From NCBI RefSeq assembly GCF_014203355.1, contig NZ_JACHIR010000001.1, positions 1,366,038 through 1,430,037 on the forward strand: DNA of 64,000 nt, in the 5' to 3' direction. The position numbers and the translations under genes were made by a program. Shown piece by piece: positions 1 to 7,520 of the stretch (positions within the stretch are counted from its first letter, which is position 1; each line of letters starts with the position of its first letter). The notes beneath the pieces were generated by a model that worked only from the letters and a program-made list of their open reading frames with translations, was not told the DNA's origin and ran no database searches. The DNA is from Kutzneria kofuensis. Lineage in GTDB: Bacteria; Actinomycetota; Actinomycetes; Mycobacteriales; Pseudonocardiaceae.

Positions 1-240
1 ATCCAGGTCCTCGCCCAGCGCCTCCGCCGTGTGCACCGGACCCTCCTCGACTTCGAGCCCGGCACCCCGGCGCTGCGGCGCTTCGCCGCCCGCCAGGCCT
101 ACGACGACCTCCTCCGCCAGGCCTGCCGTGCCCTCGATGTGGAGCACCGGCTGGACGAGGTGCCGGAGGGCATCGACAAGGAGATCGAGCGGTTGCGGGT
201 GGAGGAGGCGCTGCGGCGGGCCGGCCTGCGGATCCCCTAG
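1..240 (+). CDS. C-terminal end of an unrecognised protein (partial)
   Basis: Frame 1 is open from the first base of the window to a TAG at 238-240, giving the last 79 residues of a protein that starts outside. The visible part is charged and probably helical, rich in Arg, Glu and Leu, and ends in GLRIP. It has no signal peptide, membrane segment or motif I recognise. The codon pattern, with G or C at nearly every third position, fits a real gene. It converges on the flavoprotein gene that ends seven bases further on. No function can be assigned from this fragment. Confidence 0.6.
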   Translation: MQVLAQRLRRVHRTLLDFEPGTPALRRFAARQAYDDLLRQACRALDVEHRLDEVPEGIDKEIERLRVEEALRRAGLRIP

Positions 241-247
241 TGAGGGT

Positions 248-1999
248 TCAAGTCGTCGAGGCGATGTCGTTGGCGGCCACGTACCCGAAGGTCATCGCGG
301 GGCCGATGGTGGAGCCGGCGCCGGCGTAGCTGTGGCCCATGACGGCCGCGCTGGCGTTGCCGGCGGCCCAGAGGCCCAAGATGGCCGAACCGTCCTCGCG
401 CAGGACCCGGGCGCGCTCGTCGGTGACGAGGCCGCCCTTGGTGCCGAGGTCGCCGGGGACGATCTTGAAGGCGTAGAAGGGGGCCTCCCACAGCGGGGCG
501 AGGCAGGAGTTGGGCAGCACGGCCGGATCGGTGTAGTAGTGGTCGTACGCGCTCCGGCCCCGTCGGAAGTCGGCGTCGACGCCGCTGAAGGCGAAGCCGT
601 TGAAGCGGTTGACGGTGGTGCGGAGCGTCGCGGACGGAACGCCGATCTTGGTGGCGAGGTCCTCGATGGTCCACGCCTGGACAACCGCGCCGGACTGGTA
701 CCAGGCGTCGGGGAAGGGCAGCGCGGGCAGCACATCCCGGAACAGGTACCGGTTGCGGTAGTTCTGGTCGGTGATCATCCACGCGGGGATGTCCGGCGCG
801 GTCGGGTTCTTGTCGTACATGACGTGCACGACGTCGCTGTAGGGCGCGGCCTCGTTGACGAAGCGCGAACCGGCCTGGTTGACGATGAGGCTGCCGGGCA
901 GAGTCCGCTCGGCCAGGCAGAAGTAGGGCTCGTCGGGCAGCGGAATCGCCGGCCCCCACCAGGAATCCTCCATCAGGTTCAGCGCGGCGCCGAGCCGGAT
1001 GCCGGCCTGGATGCCGTCGCCGGTGTTCTCCTTGGCCCCGACCGTCCAATATGTAGTGATGGGCTGCCGTTGGTACTGGACGCGCATGTCGGCGTTGTGC
1101 TCGAACCCGCCGGAACCGATCATCACGCCGCGCCGGGCCCGCACCAGGCCGGGAACTCCGTTGCTGGTCACGACAACGCCGGTGACCCGGTCGCCCTCGA
1201 CGTGAAGATCGGTGAGCGGAGTGTTCAGCCACACGGGCACGTTCGCGCCCATCAGACCCGCCCGCAGGCCGGCGGCGAGGGCTTGTCCCATGGTCAACGG
1301 TTTCTGCCCGGCGGCCGCGGCGGCTGTGCCACGGGCAAGGCAGCCGGCGGACACGGCGACGCCCTTTGCGTTGACAGCGGCCAGGTTCAGCCACTTGTAC
1401 TCGGAGCTGAACACCACAAGACCGGCCGGCACGGGAAGGTAGGCGGGATTCAGGTGGGCCAACTCCGCGCCGAGCAGGTTGCCGTCGAACATGTCCGGCT
1501 CGATGGACCGCCCGTTCGGCATGCCGCCGGGCAGCTCCGGGTAGTAGTCGCTGTAGCCGTCCATGAACCGGAAGCGCAGCGGACTGTTGTTGAGAACAAA
1601 CGAAATCATCGCCGGCCCGTTGTCCAGGTACGCCTTCTGCCGGGCCGGCGACGAGCCGTCACCGACAACGGCGGCCAGGTACTGCGCGGCCTTGGCGTAG
1701 GTGTCGGGCACGCCGGCGGCGAGGATGACCGGGTTGTTGGGAATCCAGATCCCGGCGCCGGACCGCGCGGCGGAACCGCCGAACGTCGGCGCCTTCTCCA
1801 CCACCACGCAGCTCAACCCGCGCTTGGCCGCGGTCAGCGCGGCGGTCATGCCGGACGCCCCGGAGCCGACGACGACAACGTCGTACTCGCCGAGCACGGG
1901 CAGACTGCTTGCGCCGGCGGGGAAACGGCTCAGCAGGGTGGTGGCGACGGCGAGACCCGAGCCGCGCAGGACCTGGCGGCGCGAGAAGATGTCGGACAT
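248..1999 (-). CDS. KstD-like FAD-dependent dehydrogenase with Tat signal
   Basis: 583 residues. The N-terminus carries a twin-arginine motif (SRRQVL, residues 6-11) followed by a hydrophobic stretch, then the FAD-binding GSGASG at about 45-50 and the EKAPTFGGSAARSGAG region typical of the 3-ketosteroid 1-dehydrogenase / fumarate-reductase flavoprotein family. The C-terminal AGAGSTIGPAMTFGY closely resembles the end of KstD proteins. The family introduces a 1,2-double bond into 3-ketosteroids using FAD. A Tat signal is unusual for KstD, so the substrate may be another cyclic ketone handled outside the membrane. I chose the ATG at 1999 because GGAGG lies 8 bases upstream and the Tat motif follows at once; the open frame extends to 2110 without plausible coding. 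No steroid-catabolism neighbours are present. Confidence 0.8.
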   Translation of the reverse strand: MSDIFSRRQVLRGSGLAVATTLLSRFPAGASSLPVLGEYDVVVVGSGASGMTAALTAAKRGLSCVVVEKAPTFGGSAARSGAGIWIPNNPVILAAGVPDTYAKAAQYLAAVVGDGSSPARQKAYLDNGPAMISFVLNNSPLRFRFMDGYSDYYPELPGGMPNGRSIEPDMFDGNLLGAELAHLNPAYLPVPAGLVVFSSEYKWLNLAAVNAKGVAVSAGCLARGTAAAAAGQKPLTMGQALAAGLRAGLMGANVPVWLNTPLTDLHVEGDRVTGVVVTSNGVPGLVRARRGVMIGSGGFEHNADMRVQYQRQPITTYWTVGAKENTGDGIQAGIRLGAALNLMEDSWWGPAIPLPDEPYFCLAERTLPGSLIVNQAGSRFVNEAAPYSDVVHVMYDKNPTAPDIPAWMITDQNYRNRYLFRDVLPALPFPDAWYQSGAVVQAWTIEDLATKIGVPSATLRTTVNRFNGFAFSGVDADFRRGRSAYDHYYTDPAVLPNSCLAPLWEAPFYAFKIVPGDLGTKGGLVTDERARVLREDGSAILGLWAAGNASAAVMGHSYAGAGSTIGPAMTFGYVAANDIASTT

Positions 2000-2146
2000 G
2001 GCGGGGGCCTCCATCGACGGTGATGACACGGCCGGGCCCAGCCATGATCCCCAATTTCCCGGTCCCGTCGACCAACGCCACACGCTTGGAGCATCCCCGG
2101 TGGAGGCCACGCCGCCGAACGACGCAAATCCCGAGTGCCGTTCGGC

Positions 2147-2710
2147 TCAGCTGTTCGCCTCATACGCGCGCCGCAGCCACGACAACGCCTCCCCGTCGAG
2201 ATTGTCCATGGCGGACAACGGGATCCGGAGATTGATGTTGTCGTTGCCAATGCTCCTGGCGTCCACCAGGCGACCCTGCGGCGCGACTCCCGGCAGCCGC
2301 AGCCCGAGATCGACGCGGCTGCGGGTGGTGGCCTTGACGATGGCGAAGGTGCGGCGCGGCGACACCAGTGACACGTACGTCTTGCGCGCCTGAATGGTCA
2401 CGCCGTCGAGTCCGCTGGCCGCCGCGACGACTGCGTCGAAGATCGGCCGCAGCTCCGGGCGGTCCGCGTACTGGCCGTCGACCAGCTCATCCGCGGTGGC
2501 GAGCAGGAAATCGGGGTAACCGAACGCCTCGTACACGAGCAGCATCTGCGGATAGCCGCCGACGCCGCGCTCGCTCAGCCAGGCCCGCAGCGCCGGCTCG
2601 TCCGCGAGACCCGCGGCCGCGATGCGCTCGTTCCACTCCGCCACGCCGGCGCCGGTCTGCCGCTCCAGCTGGGCGTGGATCCGCGTCCGCATCGACTCCC
2701 ACGTGCTCAT
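2147..2710 (-). CDS. DUF4287/DUF5655 domain protein
   Basis: 187 residues, soluble, no export signal. The first half (TWESMRTRIHAQLERQTG through GYPQMLLVYEAFGYP) matches the short helical DUF4287 domain as I remember it. The second half (YADRPELRPIFDAV, KTYVSLVSPRRTFAIVKAT, RVDLGLRLPG) matches DUF5655, a domain of unknown role often found alone in actinobacteria. It may be co-transcribed with the F420-type oxidoreductase upstream (51 bp gap). An ATG nine bases further upstream (2719) is an alternative start; neither has a strong ribosome site, and family members usually begin near MSTW. Function unknown. Confidence 0.75.
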   Translation of the reverse strand: MSTWESMRTRIHAQLERQTGAGVAEWNERIAAAGLADEPALRAWLSERGVGGYPQMLLVYEAFGYPDFLLATADELVDGQYADRPELRPIFDAVVAAASGLDGVTIQARKTYVSLVSPRRTFAIVKATTRSRVDLGLRLPGVAPQGRLVDARSIGNDNINLRIPLSAMDNLDGEALSWLRRAYEANS

Positions 2711-2761
2711 CCCGGACATGCGGGCATGCTACGTCCGCGGGCCGGACGCCGCCGGGATCGT

Positions 2762-3802
2762 TCACCCAATTTCGTGCACGATATCCAATGCACGACCCAG
2801 GTTCGCCAGCTTGGCGTCCAAGGTCTCCCCCGCCGGATACATCCGCACCAGGTCGACGCCGGCGTCCTTCCACACCCGCAGCCGGTCCCGGATCATCGGC
2901 TCGGTGCCGATCAGCGTCGTCGCCAGCACCATGTCGTCGGTGACGAGCGCGGCGGCGCCGTCGCGATCGCCGGCCTGCCAGCGCTCCCGCACCTCGGCCG
3001 CGACCTCGGCCCAGCCCTGCCGGCTGTAGGCGTCGTTGTAGAAGTTGACGCTGGCCGAACCCATGCCGCCGAGGCTGAACGCCAGCTCCTTCTTACGCCC
3101 GGCGACCATCGCGCGCAGCGCGTCCTCGTCCGGCGCGAACGACACCTCGGCGCCCTGGCACACGTCGAGATCACGACGCGTGCGGCCGGAGCGGGCCAGC
3201 CCGGCGTCCAGGTGCGTGAAGTACGCGGCCGATCCCTCCGGCACGAAGCTGGTGCCGAGCCAGCCGTCGGCGATCTCGCCGGTCAGCTCCAGCATCTTCG
3301 GCGACAGCGTGGCCAGGTAGATCGGGATGTCCGGGTTCGGCGCCATCGACAGCCGCATCGGCCGGATGCCCTCGCCCGGCAACGGAATCGTGAAGTGCCT
3401 GCCGGCAAAGGAGATCTTCTCGCCGGCGAAGGCCGCGCGGATGATCTGGACGGTCTCGCGCATCCGGCTCAGCGGCCGTTCGAACGGCACGCCGTGCAGG
3501 CCTTCGATCACCTGCGGCCCAGAAGCACCCAACCCCAGGGCGAACCGCCCGTCGGACAGCTGCGCCAGCGTGAGCGCCGCCTGCGCGATGGCGACCGGGC
3601 TGCGCGTGCCGAGCTGGACAATGCCTGAGCCGAGCCGGATCCGATCGGTTCGGGCCGCGAGAAAGCCCAGCACGGACGGCGCGTCCGAGCCCCACGCCTC
3701 GGCCACCCAGCAGGTGTCCATGCCGAGTTTTTCGGCCTCCAGCACGAAATCCAGCGTCGTTGACCAGTCGGCGGAGGCCTCGATCGTCGTCGCGGTGCGC
3801 AT
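2762..3802 (-). CDS. LLM-class F420-dependent oxidoreductase
   Basis: 346 residues with the TIM-barrel pattern of the bacterial luciferase-like monooxygenases. MDTCWVAEAWGSDAPSVLG, IRLGSGIVQLGTRSP and RFALGLGASGPQVIEG are the usual F420/FMN phosphate-binding and core strands of the MSMEG-type F420-dependent subgroup. Such enzymes use reduced F420 (or FMN) to reduce or oxidise small organic substrates; the substrate here is unknown. The ATG start (complement 3800-3802) overlaps the TGA of the SRPBCC gene by one base (TGATG), so the two are translationally coupled. The coupling suggests that the small lipid- or ketone-binding SRPBCC protein and the oxidoreductase act on the same compound. The frame is open far upstream, but that part is antisense-like noise. 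Confidence 0.85.
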   Translation of the reverse strand: MRTATTIEASADWSTTLDFVLEAEKLGMDTCWVAEAWGSDAPSVLGFLAARTDRIRLGSGIVQLGTRSPVAIAQAALTLAQLSDGRFALGLGASGPQVIEGLHGVPFERPLSRMRETVQIIRAAFAGEKISFAGRHFTIPLPGEGIRPMRLSMAPNPDIPIYLATLSPKMLELTGEIADGWLGTSFVPEGSAAYFTHLDAGLARSGRTRRDLDVCQGAEVSFAPDEDALRAMVAGRKKELAFSLGGMGSASVNFYNDAYSRQGWAEVAAEVRERWQAGDRDGAAALVTDDMVLATTLIGTEPMIRDRLRVWKDAGVDLVRMYPAGETLDAKLANLGRALDIVHEIG

Positions 3803-4311
3803 CACGCGTTCTCCACCCGCTGCTTGATCTGCGCGAGCGTGCCCGTGATGGCGTTCTCGAACTCCCGCAGCCGAACGAAGACGATCTTCTGCTCCTTCTC
3901 CGGCATCCGGTCGATCGCCAGCGACAGGCCGGAGCGCGCCGGCCCCATCTGCATCCACTGGGTCAGCTCGGTGCCCCCGTCGCGCGGCTCCAGCGTGAAC
4001 CGCCACAACGCGGTCGGGTTCTCCGGATCCTGCACTGCCCAGCCGAACACCCGCGGCGGCTCGAACTCCACGACATGCGAGGTCGTCGCCCACTCCCCCA
4101 GCGCCTCGTGCTTGCTGGCGCCGATGAACCGCGCGCCCAGCGCCGGACCGTCCGCACCGTCGCACCAGGTGACGGACTGCAGCTCGTCACTCATCTCGGG
4201 CATCAGCGCGACGTCCGAGACCACCTCCCAGACCCGCTCGGGCGGACCGTCGATCCAGGTCCGCACCTGCACCGTCGGCTTGTCGGCATACCTGGCCCCG
4301 GTCCACTCCAT
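3802..4311 (-). CDS. SRPBCC (START/polyketide cyclase-like) protein
   Basis: 169 residues. VRTWIDGPPERVWEVVSD near the N-terminus, GARFIGASKHEALGEW in the middle and the long C-terminal helix (KEQKIVFVRLREFENAIT) are the signature of the SRPBCC/polyketide_cyc2 fold, a helix-grip cavity that binds small hydrophobic ligands. No catalytic residues can be singled out. It is the first gene of a two-gene unit with the F420-type oxidoreductase and lies 68 bp downstream of the HxlR regulator on the same strand. An inverted repeat just upstream of its start could be the control site. Confidence 0.8.
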   Translation of the reverse strand: MEWTGARYADKPTVQVRTWIDGPPERVWEVVSDVALMPEMSDELQSVTWCDGADGPALGARFIGASKHEALGEWATTSHVVEFEPPRVFGWAVQDPENPTALWRFTLEPRDGGTELTQWMQMGPARSGLSLAIDRMPEKEQKIVFVRLREFENAITGTLAQIKQRVENA

Positions 4312-4320
4312 GCCAGCGAT

Positions 4321-4337
4321 AGTCTCTTAGATAGACT
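4321..4337 (-). promoter_or_regulatory. Inverted repeat upstream of the SRPBCC gene (possible HxlR site)
   Basis: AGTCT and AGACT flank a 7-base spacer, 10 bp before the SRPBCC start codon and within the 68-bp gap after the HxlR gene. The position suits an operator that blocks transcription of the SRPBCC/oxidoreductase pair. That HxlR is the binder is inferred from proximity only. Confidence 0.35.
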
Positions 4338-4379
4338 CAGCATGTCAATGACCGTTTTGACGAGCGGAACCGGGTCGGA

Positions 4380-4910
4380 TCACGGAGCGGTGCCGGAGCC
4401 CGCGGACGTCTCCTGCGCGGCGAACCGCCGCACGACATCCGGCCGTGTGGCCAGCTTCGGCGGGTAGCCGGGGCCCATCCGGTGCCGCACCTCGGCGGCC
4501 GTCAGCGGTTCCTTGCAGTGCGCGCAGACGACCTCGGCGTGCGTGTCGTGGCCGCAGGCGTCGTGGTGCAGCGTGATCGGCGGCCCGGCCTCGTCGGCGA
4601 GCCACCGGTCCCCCCACGTCATCATCGCGGCCAGCACCTGCCAGAAGTCCCGGCCCTTCTCGGTCAGCACGTAGTCGTGCCGCACCGGCTCGGTCTGGTA
4701 CGGCACCTTCTCCAGCAGCCCCTCGTCGACCAGCCGCCGGAGCCGGTCGACGAGGGTGTTGCGGGCGATGCCGAGCGCCTGCTGGAACTCGTCGAAGCGG
4801 CGGATGCCGTAGAACGACTCGCGCAGGACCAGCGGCGTCCACCAGTCCCCGAGCAGGTCCATGGTGCGGGCGACCGAGCACGGCCAGTGTGCGAACGAGG
4901 TCCGTCTCAT
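4380..4910 (-). CDS. HxlR-family winged-helix regulator
   Basis: 176 residues. The HxlR core is clear: CSVARTMDLLGDWWTPLVLRE (residues about 11-31), GIRRFDEFQQALGIARNTLVDRL as recognition helix, and the wing YQTEPVRHDYVLTEKGRDF. The Cys near the N-terminus is the redox or electrophile-sensing position in several family members. The C-terminal part adds a small zinc-ribbon-like segment (HDACGHD then CAHCKEP) seen in many actinobacterial HxlR proteins. Start ATG at 4910. It probably controls the SRPBCC/oxidoreductase pair downstream, the divergent glycosyltransferase, or both. Confidence 0.9.
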   Translation of the reverse strand: MRRTSFAHWPCSVARTMDLLGDWWTPLVLRESFYGIRRFDEFQQALGIARNTLVDRLRRLVDEGLLEKVPYQTEPVRHDYVLTEKGRDFWQVLAAMMTWGDRWLADEAGPPITLHHDACGHDTHAEVVCAHCKEPLTAAEVRHRMGPGYPPKLATRPDVVRRFAAQETSAGSGTAP

Positions 4911-4966
4911 GGCCCCATGCTAGTCCGTCCAGCAATGAGACCCAGCAGCTGAGCACGCCACACCAG

Positions 4967-5051
4967 CCCCCGCGAGTCCCGGTCAGCGTCACACCGAACG
5001 TACGAAACCGTTTCACGCATTCGGTGTGACTGTGGGCGGGACTCGCGGGGG
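4967..5051. repeat. 85-bp three-tier palindrome centred at 5009
   Basis: Three nested inverted repeats share one centre at base 5009. The outer arms of 14 bp (4967-4980 with 5038-5051) match perfectly, the middle arms of 11 bp (4988-4998 with 5020-5030) match perfectly, and a GAAAC/GTTTC core lies at 5004-5014. The arms are separated by non-matching 7-base and short segments. It sits in the 227-bp gap between the divergent HxlR and glycosyltransferase genes; the rest of that gap (4911-4966 and 5052-5137) shows no gene. It could be an operator, a transcript hairpin or a dispersed REP-like element. Confidence 0.75.
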
Positions 5052-5137
5052 TGGTGGGTGGCAGTTCGGGCAGTAGATGCCCGCACAGCTCTCCAACAAG
5101 CGGTGGATCTATTCATCAGATGCGTACTCTGACGAAT

Positions 5138-6262
5138 ATGCGAGTCCTTCTCTCGAGCATTCCCCAACACGGCCACCTGCTCCCGCTGCTGCCGCTGGCC
5201 CGGGCCCTGCGCGCGCAGGGCGACGAGGTCGCCTTCATGAGCGGCGCCGGCGTGGCGCCGGTGCTGAACGCCGAGGACATTCCGCTGTTCGCGGCCGGGC
5301 CGATGCCGGACGTGCTCGGCGAGGAGGCGTTCCGCCGCACCGGCGACAACCCGTTCGTCCACCCCACGCCCCAGGCCGGCGCGGCGTTCTTCGTGGACGC
5401 CCGAATCGACCTCGGCGGCGACGAGGCGCTGGCCGCCGGCCGCTCGTTCCAACCGGACCTGGTGATCCGCGAGCGGCTCGACTACCTCGGCCCACTGGTG
5501 GCGGCCGACCGCGGCGTGCCGCTGGCCACGCTGGCGTTCGGTCCCGAGCCCCCGCCCGCGCTCCTCGACTTCTTCGACGCCCAGGCCCAAGCCGCCCATG
5601 CCGCGCGGAATCTCTCGACGCCAACCGATACCTGGTTCCTGGACACCTGCCCGCCGTCGCTCCAGGTGGACGGCTGGCAGCGCCCGGCGGGCTGGCACGC
5701 GCTGCGGCCGGAGCCACACCGCGACAACGGCGCCACCGCTCCGCTGCCGACGGGCTCGCCGCGTCCGCGCGTGCTGGTCACCTATGGAACCTGGTTCAAC
5801 ACGCCGGAGAAGATGAGCCCGATGCTGCGGGAACTGTCCAATGCGGACGTCGACATCGTGGCAACGCTGGGCCTGGCCTCGGATCCCTCGCAGTACGACG
5901 TCGATCCGAGTCGGGTGACCTTCGTTCCGTTCATGGCGCTGGACACGCTGCTCGACGGCGTCGAGGTCGTGCTCACGCACGGCGGCGCCGGCACCACGCT
6001 CGGCTCGATGGCCCGTGGTATCCCGATGGTCGTCACGCCGGCCGGCGCGGACAACTTCCTCAACGGGGCGCAGGTCGCCGCCGCCGGGGCGGGCATTGTG
6101 CTGCAGCCGGACGAGGCCACGCCGACGGCGGTCGCGGAGGCGGTGCGTACAGTGCTCGCCGAATTCCGCTACCGCGAGGCCGCCGCCTCGGTCGCCAAGG
6201 AGATCGCCGCCATGCCCACGCCCGCCGAGGTCGCCGCCGAACTGCGGTCGGCCGTCAAGTGA
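5138..6262 (+). CDS. Macrolide/MGT-type glycosyltransferase (GT1)
   Basis: 374 residues. The N-terminus MRVLLSSIPQHGHLLPLLPLARAL is the acceptor-domain start of GT1/MGT enzymes, with the catalytic His in the QHGH motif. The C-terminal sugar-nucleotide site is present: VTFVPFMALDTLL, THGGAGTTLGSMARGIPMVV and PAGADNFLNGAQ. Such enzymes move a sugar from UDP- or TDP-sugar to a macrolide, flavonoid or other lipophilic acceptor, and stand-alone actinobacterial copies often inactivate antibiotics. Two ATGs are possible (5120 and 5138); family alignment favours 5138, and neither has a clear Shine-Dalgarno site. The stop overlaps the GTG of the next TetR gene (GTGA), so regulator and enzyme are coupled. 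Confidence 0.85.
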   Translation: MRVLLSSIPQHGHLLPLLPLARALRAQGDEVAFMSGAGVAPVLNAEDIPLFAAGPMPDVLGEEAFRRTGDNPFVHPTPQAGAAFFVDARIDLGGDEALAAGRSFQPDLVIRERLDYLGPLVAADRGVPLATLAFGPEPPPALLDFFDAQAQAAHAARNLSTPTDTWFLDTCPPSLQVDGWQRPAGWHALRPEPHRDNGATAPLPTGSPRPRVLVTYGTWFNTPEKMSPMLRELSNADVDIVATLGLASDPSQYDVDPSRVTFVPFMALDTLLDGVEVVLTHGGAGTTLGSMARGIPMVVTPAGADNFLNGAQVAAAGAGIVLQPDEATPTAVAEAVRTVLAEFRYREAAASVAKEIAAMPTPAEVAAELRSAVK

Positions 6263-6864
6263 CGACAGGCCGTCGCTACCACTCCCCGCGCCGCGCGCAG
6301 GACGCCGCCGACACCCGTCGGGACATCCTGCGCGCCGCGGCGGAGTTGTTCGCCACCAACGGATACGCCCGCGTCACCGTCGCCGACATCGCCCGCGCGG
6401 CCGGCGTCGCGCAGCAGACGGTCTACTCCAGCGCGGGCAGCAAGTCCGACATCCTCAACGAGGTGCTGACCGAGTCGATCGAGAACTCCGGCGGCGACGC
6501 GTCCCTGGAGGCGGTGCGGCTCACCGAGGACCTGCCGACGGCGCTGGGCGTTCTGGCGCGCGGCACCCGGCTGGGCAACGAGACGCAGGCGCAGGCTGTC
6601 GAGATCATCTTCGCCGCGATGCCGGTGCACGAGAACGCGGCGCAACTGTGGGCGCTGGCCACCGGTGAGTACCGGAGGGTGCTGCGGCAGGTCGCGGAAC
6701 ACCTGCGGGACAAGGGTCATGTCGACGACGTCGACCGCACCGCGGACGTGCTGTGGTTCTACTTCGGCTTCCACGCGTGGCGCTCGCTGGTCAAGGACAG
6801 CGGCTGGACCTGGGACGATGCGGAATACTGGCTCGCCCGGCAGGCGGCGGCCGCCCTAGGCTGA
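6259..6864 (+). CDS. TetR-family regulator, coupled to the glycosyltransferase
   Basis: 201 residues. The TetR DNA-binding domain is complete at the N-terminus: TRRDILRAAAELFATNGYARVTVADIARAAGVAQQTVYSSAGSKSDIL. The motif GSKSDIL and the C-terminal segment with WFYFGFHAWRSLVKDSGWTWDDAE are shared with the TetR at 12986-13627 (WLWFGPTSWRTLVVENGWSWDRAE), so the two are paralogues. GTG start inside GTGA, overlapping the glycosyltransferase stop. Likely ligand-responsive control of the glycosyltransferase unit; the ligand is unknown. Confidence 0.88.
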   Translation: MTTGRRYHSPRRAQDAADTRRDILRAAAELFATNGYARVTVADIARAAGVAQQTVYSSAGSKSDILNEVLTESIENSGGDASLEAVRLTEDLPTALGVLARGTRLGNETQAQAVEIIFAAMPVHENAAQLWALATGEYRRVLRQVAEHLRDKGHVDDVDRTADVLWFYFGFHAWRSLVKDSGWTWDDAEYWLARQAAAALG

Positions 6865-6869
6865 CCCTC

Positions 6870-7520
6870 GTGTCGGCGAACGCGTTGGTCGAGGAGTGCT
6901 GGATCGATACAGCACCCCTGCCGCTGCCATACCCGGCCGTCGACCTGCTGGTGTTCGCCGACGGCTCGATGTGGCTCGCCGGTCCCGAGGTCACTGTCCG
7001 AACCGGACCGCTGCCGCCCGGCGGGCTGGTCGGCATCCGTCTGCGGCCGGGGGCCTGCCTGTCGCTCGGCGTCGCCGCCGACGAGGTTCCGTTGGACGGC
7101 ATGCCGTTCGGTCAGGTCGAACCGGGTTCGGCTCGGTCCCGAATGTCGTCGGCGATCGACTTTCTGGCGCGGTTTCCGGTGCGTGACAACGACTTCGCCA
7201 TGCAACGGGCCGTTCGTCTGGTGCGGGACGACCCGGCCGCCCGCGTCGGCGAGCTTGCTGCGGCGGTCGGGCTGTCGGATCGCCAGCTGCGGCGACGGTT
7301 CTCGATCGTCGTCGGCTTGCGTCCCAAGGCGTACGGGCGGGTCGTCAGGCTGCACGCCGCCTTGCGTCTGGCCCGGTCCGTCACGCGGCCGTCCTGGGCG
7401 GACATCGCGCAGCAGTGCGGCTTCTACGACCAGCCACACCTCATCGCCGAGTTCCGCGCGGCCACGGGTGTCTCACCGGCGGCACTGCATGGCCGTTTTC
7501 TCCAATCGTCCTCCGCCTGA
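6870..7520 (+). CDS. AraC-family regulator
   Basis: 216 residues. The C-terminal two-helix-turn-helix AraC domain is clear (VGELAAAVGLSDRQLRRRF then WADIAQQCGFYDQPHLIAEFRAATGVSPA). The N-terminal ~100 residues (PLPLPYPAVDLLVFADG, GIRLRPGACLSLGVAADEVP) resemble the small cupin-like ligand domain found in DUF6597-type regulators. Starts with GTG five bases after the TetR stop. Its 3' end overlaps the proposed P450 start by 32 bp, so the glycosyltransferase, TetR, AraC and P450 genes probably form one transcription unit. Confidence 0.85.
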   Translation: MSANALVEECWIDTAPLPLPYPAVDLLVFADGSMWLAGPEVTVRTGPLPPGGLVGIRLRPGACLSLGVAADEVPLDGMPFGQVEPGSARSRMSSAIDFLARFPVRDNDFAMQRAVRLVRDDPAARVGELAAAVGLSDRQLRRRFSIVVGLRPKAYGRVVRLHAALRLARSVTRPSWADIAQQCGFYDQPHLIAEFRAATGVSPAALHGRFLQSSSA

